DNA of 64,000 nt, taken from positions 14,348,411-14,412,410 of the forward strand of contig OZ005690.1 in assembly GCA_963930775.1 (NCBI GenBank). The letters are read 5' to 3'. A program made the position numbers and the translations under genes. The DNA is from Cliona cf. orientalis (Eukaryota > Porifera > Demospongiae > Clionaida > Clionaidae). Below the pieces are notes generated by a model. The model saw only the letters and a list, made by a program, of their open reading frames with translations. It did not search any database and was not told the origin of the DNA. Shown here one piece after another: positions 55,855 to 64,000 of this stretch; positions within the stretch are counted from its first letter, which is position 1, and every line of letters begins with the position of its first letter.

Positions 55855-55917
55855 AGAAATGAATATTTATACACATGCACATAATGCACGTGCATGTATG
55901 TGAAGAGAGATAGAGAA

Positions 55918-55952
<35 letters not shown>

Positions 55953-55990
55953 CAGAGGAGGGCATTCCCCTGCCCCCTCTAGACTACTCC
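55855..55990. repeat. GA-rich intronic tract
   Basis: AGAG runs with flanking TATGTGAAGAGAGATAG. Similar GA tracts occur at 55310-55345 and 56268-56330, the latter followed by a G run of about 23 bases. They are intronic in the alpha-adaptin copy. Confidence 0.8.
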
Positions 55991-56286
55991 CCTCTTACGT
56001 ACCTGAACTGAACATTCAGTAGAGGTGCTTCAAAGAATGGTGCCTTGCATTCGACGTTAACAACCTGTTGTACTTGGGCCCCGTTCTCTATCGTGAAGTC
56101 AATTGGCTTGGCCTGAATGTTGAGACACTCTTCCAGCGAACCAGCCAGAGTAACACTCGAAGAAAAGTTTTTTAGACTGGTTGAGGATTTATTGCCGAAA
56201 AACACCCCAATACGACCTGCGTAATAATATTGTGTGTGTGAACACGTATTCATATGCATGCACGTGTGAAAGAGGGAGAGGGAGAG

Positions 56287-56326
<40 letters not shown>

Positions 56327-56640
56327 GGGGGGGGGGGGGGGGGGGGGGGAATTAACCTAGATTTTTCTTATATTCTGACTTGACTCCGATTTGAAGCATT
56401 TCATTCTCAAACAGAACTCCATTATTCTTCAGTAGGAACCTCATGTATCCTTCCTCTGCTCCAGGGGAAAGTCCCGTCGCTGTTGGGGGTGTGGTCACCT
56501 CAGCGGCTGCTGCAGGGGGCGGGGCTGGGGGACCTCCAAATACATCAATTAGTAGGCCTTGATCAGAGGGGCCAGGGGCTGCTGACTCGGGAGCTGGGGG
56601 GGGGGGGGGAGAGAGAAACAGAGTGAGGAGAAAGAGAAAG

Positions 56641-56851
56641 TACCGTATAGTGGGAAATTTTCGAGGGAGAAAACTTTCGCGGATCGGTAGGAAAGGAGCA
56701 TTTCGCGGAGAAAACTTTCGCAGAATGTTAAAATTGGTCGCATAATGGGTGTGGCATGCCTAGAATTTCGTAGAGAAAACTTTGGCGGATGGTGGGAAAA
56801 TCGCGAAATTCGTGAAAGTTTTCTCCCTCGAAAGTTTCCCGCTATACGGTA
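56641..56851. mobile_element. MITE with TACCGTATAGTGGGAAATTT ends
   Basis: TACCGTATAGTGGGAAATTT at 56641 and its near-perfect inverse ending at 56851 give a 211-bp element; inner AGGGAGAAAACTTTCG is also mirrored. It is in the alpha-adaptin hinge intron and belongs to the same family as 35497-35934. Confidence 0.8.
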
Positions 56852-57039
56852 TGTAAGGGTAGAGAAGAACAGAGGGAGAGAGAGATCATAATGAAATAGA
56901 AACAAATTATCCCTAAAAGGAGGATACCCCTATAATTAAACACAAGTTCACCTACACGTATATCCTAGTAGCTACCTACATGGGTCACAATGCAACTACA
57001 ATAGCATCCCTGAAATACAGGCTCAGCAACAAATAAATA

Positions 57040-57780
57040 TTTATCGCTGCGCAGGTGTCTCTGGCTAACAGAGGAAAGGGTATTTCACAACCGCGCAGAT
57101 GTGCACAGTGTCGCCGGTACCTTGTACTCGACTGCAATTCGATTGGTCAATGCAAGTTAATTAACTTAGCTCGTTTATTTATTTGTTTATTTGCTAATAG
57201 TAGCTAGCGAATAATACCGGTACCTAATGCTGTGAGGGGATATTTCATAACCGCACAGATGTTCAAAGTGCCGCCGGTACCTTGTATTCTGCTGTAATTC
57301 GATTGGTCAATGCAAGTTAAATTGTTTATTTAATTATTTGTTAGTAGTAGCGAACAATACCGGTACCTAATGCTATGAGGGACCTTGCAGATGTTCAGTG
57401 TCACCGGTACCTTATAATCTGCTGCAATTTGATTGGTCGCCACAAGTTAATTAACAGGTCTCCTTCATTTATTTATTTGTTAGCGTAGATTGTAGCGAAT
57501 AATACCGGTACCTAATGCTGTGAGGGCATATTTCACAACCCTACAGATGGTCACAGTGTCGCCGGTGCCTTGTATTCTGCTGCAATTTGACAAGTTAATT
57601 AACTGATCTCCTTTATTATTTATTTATTTGTTAGTAGCGTAGATTGTAGCGGTACCTAACAATCGTGCAGATGATCACAGTGTCGCCGGTACCTTGTACT
57701 CTGCTGCAATTTGATTGGTCGATCCAAGTCAATTAACCTATCTTGTTTATTTATTCGGTTATTTGTGTAGAGTGTAGTAA
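57040..57780. repeat. Tandem repeat, about five units of 110-160 bp
   Basis: Units share GTCGCCGGTACCTTGTA, CTGCAATTTGATTGGTC, CAAGTTAATTAAC, a TTTATTTATTTGTTA segment and AATACCGGTACCTAATGCTG. It fills most of the large alpha-adaptin hinge intron. An unrelated hairpin, GAATGTTCAAAATGTC and its inverse, lies at 58271-58309. Confidence 0.88.
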
Positions 57781-59199
57781 CAGTTTGTTGCTTACCGGTA
57801 CTATGCTGCACTAACCCTTTAGCATAGAACAAAAAATGTTTGCCAATGAGAGCTGATGATGAAATTAGCAAAAATATTTCTCCTGGGGAAAAAAAATCTG
57901 GCTATAATACTTACGCGATGTGCTGACCAGAGTATCACCAACTGGCTGACCGATATCATTAATGACAGGGGCAGGGGGTTCCTCCTCCCTCGTGGCCCCG
58001 CCCACTGACTCCTCCCCCAACGTCTTGTGTAGTTTAGCGGTCCACGGCGCTGACTGGTAGAGCTTAGAGAGAAGAGTTGACTCACGCTCTGGAAAAGTAG
58101 GCATCTCTTCGAGAACAGTAGCCTATGGAGAGGGGGAAGAGTGTTTGTGTGTACATGTGTTAGCTGTGTAGTTGTGCATTTTCTTTCCAAAAAAGGTCAC
58201 AGCTGGATTGATGTTTCAATGAATTTTTTTTATACATGTATTTGAGCCAAACTGTACTAGCATATCACATGAATGTTCAAAATGTCGATTATGGACATTT
58301 TGAACATTCATCATTCATGTGGAAAATCTTAAAACTGTAAGTTTTACCATCAGAATACACATAATTTTCTGTGACTTTCTTAGAAACGTTTCTTTGAAAA
58401 AATTGCTAAATCTTAAATCGATTTTTCAATGAAATTTTTTACTTACCAGTACATCTGGGGTGGCTATGGTAGTCAGCTGAAGATACTCAATGGCCCTTTG
58501 CTGAAGCTCTTGACTACCGTTTCGAGACTGACTATCGGAGGATAGGATCTGTTGGATCTGCGGCTTAATCTCAGGGAACAGGTTGATAAACTTGAGAGAA
58601 TCAGCGCTCGCGTTGGAATGGAACACAGGTGGAACTTGGAATGGAGTAATTGGAATTGGACTAAAGGACTGGAATGGGAATGGAAACAAAATATACATAA
58701 TAAAGATATTTGAACTGTTTGCATGTGCAATGGTAAAAAAATACACTCCAGAAAATAATGGCGTACCTTGACCTTGGATCTCCGGCTATGAGGTTCCCAA
58801 ACTCTCCTAAGATGTAGCCACCGACCTTGATCATGTTCTCATGACACGCTGGAGCCTGAAGCGCCTGATCACACAAAACAAAATAATCAAATACAGGGTT
58901 TATATAATAATAATATTATAACAGACATCAGATACTGCCATCCTAGCTATGTATCTCATGGAAGTCAATTAAAAGGGATTAAATTTGAGGGTATATCAGA
59001 ATGCGAAGCTGTGTCATACACATGTACATGTATAGCACACATGTACATGTATACAAGGGTTCAGATATTGCCATCCTCATGGGAGTCAGTTGAATTTGAA
59101 GGATAAAAATTACCAAATGAGAGCAGGGGCGAAATCGACAAAAATTTCCAGCAATACTGTATCAATGCACACACATACTCACACTCACACAATTTTTCA

Positions 59200-59290
59200 A
59201 TACCATTTCTCACTTCATCTCGAAGCAGGTTTATGTGGCAAATCCCTGAGATAATATTTATTGTACTGATGCATACATACATACACAGTC
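59200..59290 (-). pseudogene. Decayed duplicate of the end of an alpha-adaptin exon
   Basis: CTTCATCTCGAAGCAGGTTT and ATGTGGCAAATCCCTGAG resemble the splice-donor end of the exon at 59561 (CACCTTGAAGCAAGTTTTTG, CGGCATATCCCTGC), with the same CATTTCTC flank. It is a local partial duplication, too decayed to code. Confidence 0.6.
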
Positions 59291-60089
59291 GAGAAAAAAT
59301 CAGACTAATAATAGGTAATCAGCCAAAAGAATAACAATCCCCAAGCATCTAGTAGACAGTGAATCGAGTCCTAACAAATGAACCAATGGGAACTGATTGA
59401 ACTATCACATGATCAACACAGCACTTGGCAATGTATTCCATTCAGATGAGTATATATATTAAACAGTCGGAGACAGCAGACAAGACGTCACTCCTAACCC
59501 CACTCCCCCCCCGCTTCTTTCTAACACATACACGCTTTTTGACACCATTTCTCTTCTCACCTTGAAGCAAGTTTTTGCGGCATATCCCTGCACCTCCTGA
59601 TCGAGTGTTGATGACCACCTGGACAATCCTATACAAGACCTCCTCACTGACATAGTCTCCAGCCAGACGAATCAGGTTCAGAATCGTGTCCACGTCAGGT
59701 GTAGTCGTGAGCGTACTTCTCAGATAGAATAGCTATCTTCAAAACCTGGAGTTAGGCTGGACGAATTGATGACCCTTTACCAATCACACTATGTATCCAG
59801 AAGGAAAGGGTAACTATCACAAAAAAATCTGCCAAAATCTACACAATAATAACAATAATACCGTAGTTAATCGAATACAACGCATGATCCAATTTAACGC
59901 ACCCTATTAGTATAAGCCTTAAGCTACATGAGACATAGTTCCTGCTGGGCACTTGTGTGACGACCATTACCAATCACTGGTCGTTTTAGTGGTAAAGGGT
60001 CGTCTTTCAAAGAAGTATGGATCATTCAGTTGCTCTTCTCCTACTCTCTCTGTCTCTCCCTCCCTCCCTCCCTCCCTCTCCCTCTCCAG

Positions 60090-60179
60090 GGTGCTAGTAA
60101 GAACGGGAAGGCCCCTGATGGCTCAGCCTCCTACCTAGACTGTGCCGAGGGTGATGAGGTAATAGCCCTGCTAAAGTGA
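60090..60179 (+). pseudogene. Orphan last exon of myotrophin
   Basis: A canonical acceptor (CTCTCCAG) precedes an intact 30-codon exon ending 'EVIALLK' and TGA. It matches the true last exon at 33805-33891 with one extra codon and a K-to-I change. The other three exons are not nearby: upstream sequence leads into the alpha-adaptin fragment on the other strand. It was left behind by the segmental duplication. Confidence 0.9.
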
Positions 60180-60985
60180 CCTTTAATTGACCCCACCCAC
60201 CCACCCCCCTCACCCACCAACCAACGCGGCCAGCAAAAATCCACATGTATACAAAACATTAGGAACACACTTTCCCCTGTGTTATTAACTATGCACCCTG
60301 TGTTTTGATATTAATTATCATGATGTTATTGTGTTTATGGTACTAAGAATGTAAAGTTGATTTTTTGATATTATTCTAGTGTTTATTATTGTGATGCCAC
60401 ACTTGATGGTGATGCTAAATTTTAATTGAAGGGCTGAGAATCATATTATTGGTAAACTAAAAACCTATCATGCACTGTACATGTACTCTACCAAATTGCC
60501 AAAAATTATATAAATTTTTTTACAGCCCACAAAATAATATTAATGTGTATTCATAAATTTGCAATTGGGGCATCAATATTAAATTTTGTAGTTTAGACCA
60601 CCACATATATAATAGGCTAGGGTTCTGAACCCTTCAATAATATATATTAATAGTTAGTGCCATGGCCACTTGTGCAATTTTGTGGAGAAAATTAATCTTT
60701 GCAGATGGCCCTTAAGTTGAAATTCATGAAAGTTTCCTACTATAATTATGATAAATTTAATAATATAACGGAATTCATCATAATAATAATAATATTACAG
60801 TATACAGTGTTCTATGCAGCACAATGATTAGCTATGTTATAGCTAGCTATGTATAGATGATTGAGTGAACAAAAAATTAATGACGTAAAATTATGATAGC
60901 ACTGGTACTAGCTATAGCTCTAAGTAATAACACAATGTCATGATCATTATGACAAACTATCCTCATGTACGTAATAAGCTTGTAT
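60180..60985. other. Duplicated 3' flank of myotrophin, no gene
   Basis: Matches 33892-35160 closely apart from the MITE missing here (empty site near 60802). No open frame of interest. Both copies keep the block GACCACCACATATA before a conserved GGCTAGGGTTCTGAACCCTT. Confidence 0.8.
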
Positions 60986-60989
60986 CATT

Positions 60990-63900
60990 CTACAAATTTA
61001 TTTCTTCAGCTAGATGACTCAATCCAACTGAAGGAGACCTGAGGGCCTCAGCTAATGCACTCCAAGTTGGTCGTTTGTGCTCTCTCAGCCACTTGGTGAG
61101 CATGGCTCTGAAACAGCGTTCGGGGTTCCCTGCATTAGCTAATTCAATGGAGTCCAGAGAGTCTGGGCTGATGTCAAGGTCTAATCCAATGTTGTACCAC
61201 TGGGTACGGGCATCCCATAGAGTGTTTTGGACTCTCCTTAAATCACTTAGTCCAAGACAACCTAAGGTACAATAATAAGCACTTAATAGGGGAAAAATAA
61301 TCTGTAATCAACATATTCTACTATTAATACTATCATTATGATTTTTCATGATCATGCCGTGCATGCTGTCTAGCTGTATAACTTTGTAATTGCCTGTAGC
61401 AACCAAAATTAATTTCAGCTATGGGATGAATGTAATCTAATGATGAAAAGGGGTTATCAAATTCAGATAATACGAGTACTCGAATGTGTGCATGATGATG
61501 TTGCAATATATATACCATGTTTGGGCTTTTCCTTCTCATTAGTAGAATAGGTTGGGTGATACTGTGTTCTGGAGCCAGCTGTACTGTCTGTTGGTTGTCT
61601 ATCACTTTTAGTAGGTCCCTGGCTACTTTTCTGTACACAATGAAATATCTGAATGATGTTATCATGCTACCATGCCTTAGGTTCTCATGAACATAGCTAC
61701 CATGTCCTCTATGATATTCATGATGGCAAATGTGAATCCAACTGATACATGGAAACGTTCTAGCCGGCTTTCATTAAGGCTTAGAAATACATGGCCATTA
61801 ATTCTGGCATCTAAATAAAGTAATATTAAATTTTGTTACAATTATAATAATTACCACAGTTACTGTATCGGGCAATTAATGTACCCCTTAATTTGCTGAT
61901 ATCGTCTTCATAGTCTCCCCCACTCAAACTGGGATGATTTCCCAACCACACTGCTACTTGCTTGTAACTCATGTCCTTGGGGGATTGTGAATGCACATCT
62001 GCTCGTGTCCGAAATGTAGGTTGGGATTGTGGCTGCTGCACACTAGCGCCACTGGGATAATCTGTGGGCATCAAAATTGTAATAATTATCATGATAATAA
62101 TAATCATAGAAGCTGGTTCCCGCAGCTGTCTTAGTACTAGCATAATAAACATCCACTTAGCTATGAACTATCACGATATTATTTGTTATATACCCCTCAT
62201 TTTGCTGATAGCTTGTTGATAATTTGCTCCCACAAATGGAGACTCTGCAGCTGGCCAGCTCCCCTCCTGTATACAAATGATACCAAGTTAATAGACCACA
62301 CTATTTCAAATTGACATAGCCACTTATTTGTATATCGCATACCAAGTTTTCAATGACATTCATCAGAGTACACTGGAATCCTAATGACACTCCAGATCGT
62401 TCCAGCCTGCTTTCAGTGAGGCTCAAAAGTGCACGACCAGTAATTTTGGCATCTATAGTATCAGAGTGAGTATGTATACAATGACTTAGTGGCATTGGTG
62501 TTGTCTATAATGTTAGTTACCCTTCAATTTGCTGATATCTTGTTGATAATCTGCTCCCACAAACTGTGGATGGTTGGTTAACCACACTGCTAGTTGCTCA
62601 TAACTCATATCCTTTGAGAATTCCAACGGCTGTGGAGGCACATCCACCTGTGCCCCTGGCTGTTCTACATGATCACCGGTAGGAACTGAAAAAATTTGTT
62701 ATAATTATATCAAATTAAATTTCATGTGCACACCGCAGTAGGTACTACAATGACAATTCATTACTTTAATATGTACAGTAAAAGTTACTCAGAATCAATC
62801 CTTTCCTATAAATTAGTACTTGTATCAGTATTGATTTCGTCAATATGTGATAGACTAGTAGATTAAAAGCATAATAATTATACTTCTTGGAGATCAAGCT
62901 TGTCTATATAGTTAATTCAGCATGATATATAATAAGCAACTTACCTCTCCTTGGGGGCATACTATCATAGAGTCTAAGTGTCACTTCATGGTATGGTGAT
63001 TTAACTCCAATCAAGGTAATCTCATGTAAAAGTTGATGGATGTCTTCACGGAGCGGGCGTGCCTCAAGTACACAGTTGGGTATCGCTCTACCCGGTTTAA
63101 AGTCATCAAGCTCGGCTTTAGTCAACTAAAATACAAAAGTACATACTATTATGACAGTAACCTATTTTGTACCATAATTATAATGAATGTTAATGACTGA
63201 CCATTGGTTTTATTGGATACAATTCCCACTGACCATCCATTACTTCAGTCCACTTTCTTTTATCAAGGTCAACTTGGATCACTGGTCCTTCTAACTCAAC
63301 AACCTGATAACAGCCGGCACTGTAACCTTGCTCCTCAGGGTACTTTGCACTTACATACTATAATAATAATCATGATTATACAATAAGCAAATTGACTATA
63401 AGAAACAGTAATTATTGAGTGAATAATGACTTACATTTATATGTGCATCAGTATTCCAAGTATAGATAATGTGAATATCATGTCTCTGCTGACTGGGATT
63501 ACTATAATAGATAAGCTGGTTGTAGTACATCCTCTCTGAATCTGGGTTCTCTTCACTAACTCCAAATCCAGAGAATCCTTTCACTTCTATGGCTCCATAA
63601 GACGTGTCCGCATCAAATCTACCTCCTTCTAGGGGCTTGAACTTGTAGGGGAGGGACTTCTGATTACAAAATGCTCGCACTATTTTAAGCTTAGAGAGAT
63701 CCCGTTTAGTACTGCAATGCTGGATCTCAACTGTGATCGGCTTAATGAAGGTACACAGTGGCTCACAGCGCAGCCAATAGAAGGCACTGACTAGACTAGT
63801 GTTCTCAGGGATCTCATAGTCCCCAGCAAGAGAAGCTTTGATGAAAATAGTACATTGCTGCAAGCCTTCTGGTAAGCTGCCTGCGTGGATATGAAGCTTC

Positions 63901-63991
63901 AAGCCATTCCACTCAACAAGCTGACCTTGAGAAGATTGTACAACTACGCTTCTTTCATCACACTCCTCTACACCAGGTAGCTTCCAGACAC
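60990..63991 (-). CDS. Second ZU5 - SAM3 - Death gene, 5' part outside the window
   Basis: Exons 63435-63991, 63202-63357, 62945-63125, 62521-62685, 62343-62452, 62194-62266, 61885-62061, 61701-61810, 61516-61630 and 60990-61261 join in phase. Domains: ZU5 ('KLHIHAGSLPEGLQQCTIF'), a UPA-like linker ('LDDFKPGRAIPNC'), a SAM domain ('DMSYEQLAVWLTNHPQF' plus the 'LSLTESRLERSGVSLGF' half), an incomplete SAM first half ('VGANYQQAISKMRG'), a further SAM and a Death domain with the same 'CFRAMLTKWLREHKRPTW' core. No frame breaks. The first exon has an acceptor and no start, so coding continues beyond 64000, probably into RING and GTPase exons as in the paralogue. ZU5-Death combinations are known from PIDD and UNC5, where Death domains assemble signalling complexes. 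Confidence 0.85.
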
Positions 63992-64000
63992 CTGTGAAAG

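Larger units (their letters stand above)
59914..64000. repeat. Segmental duplication, copy 2 (continues past the window)
   Basis: Colinear with 32858-38245: the leader block, the last myotrophin exon, the 3' flank, and the Death, SAM, UPA-like and ZU5 exons. It has one additional SAM-derived pair of exons (62194-62266, 62343-62452) and lacks three insertions present in copy 1. Confidence 0.9.

Overview
The window is nuclear DNA of an early-branching animal, most likely a demosponge. The genes are compact and split by short GT-AG introns, many of 50-120 bp. They combine animal-only families (TRAF/MATH, Death, ZU5, FYVE, AP-2 alpha adaptin, myotrophin), and the AT-rich spacers are full of small inverted-repeat transposons and long simple repeats. 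The species is an inference from this style. No bacterial, CRISPR or rRNA features are present.

Region 1 (1-22700): a tandem array of single-exon RING/TRAF-zinc-finger/MATH-like genes on the + strand, of two alternating types. The A type has a C-terminal 'KWPMNL' block and the B type a 'PPDLEQ'-like block. B copies at 983, 16223 and 19727 are intact. The others carry a stop codon, frameshifts or truncations. Between copies lie decaying antisense pieces of the 3' end of a second TRAF/MATH gene, whose only complete copy is at 21247-22674 (-). Each copy starts behind a TGCGCATGCGC palindrome and most begin at AAAATGGCGGAG. One A-type copy has been split exactly at its start codon by a 6.1-kb nested transposon pair (7193-13296). 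The inner element (7652-12650) has 40-bp perfect terminal repeats, a TTA target duplication and a reconstructible four-exon transposase of about 1,389 residues ending in a PHD finger.

Region 2 (22700-34000): a four-exon FAM124-like gene (+) with a 1.2-kb minisatellite in intron 3, and a four-exon myotrophin gene (+) encoding exactly 118 residues.

Region 3 (35168-52838, - strand): a chain of about 26 phase-compatible exons that appears to encode one giant signalling protein with the order ankyrin repeats - FYVE finger - helical domain - Roco-type GTPase with COR - Ig - small helical domain - RING - ZU5 - linker - SAM - SAM - Death. One frameshift interrupts the COR region. The ankyrin part was enlarged by tandem duplication of a 1,025-bp exon unit.

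Region 4 (54429-59745, - strand): the 3' ten exons of AP-2 alpha adaptin. The fragment has three frame breaks and no N-terminal half, and it stops near a segmental-duplication junction. From 59914 to the right edge the sequence repeats 32858-38245: an orphan last exon of myotrophin (+) and a second ZU5-SAM-Death gene (-) that runs off the window. Transposon insertions present in one copy and absent from the other give clean empty sites.

TRAF adaptors and Death/RING/Roco proteins are families used in innate immune and cell-death signalling. Their crowding here, with birth, decay and reshuffling, looks like a fast-evolving immune-type locus. That functional reading is inference.
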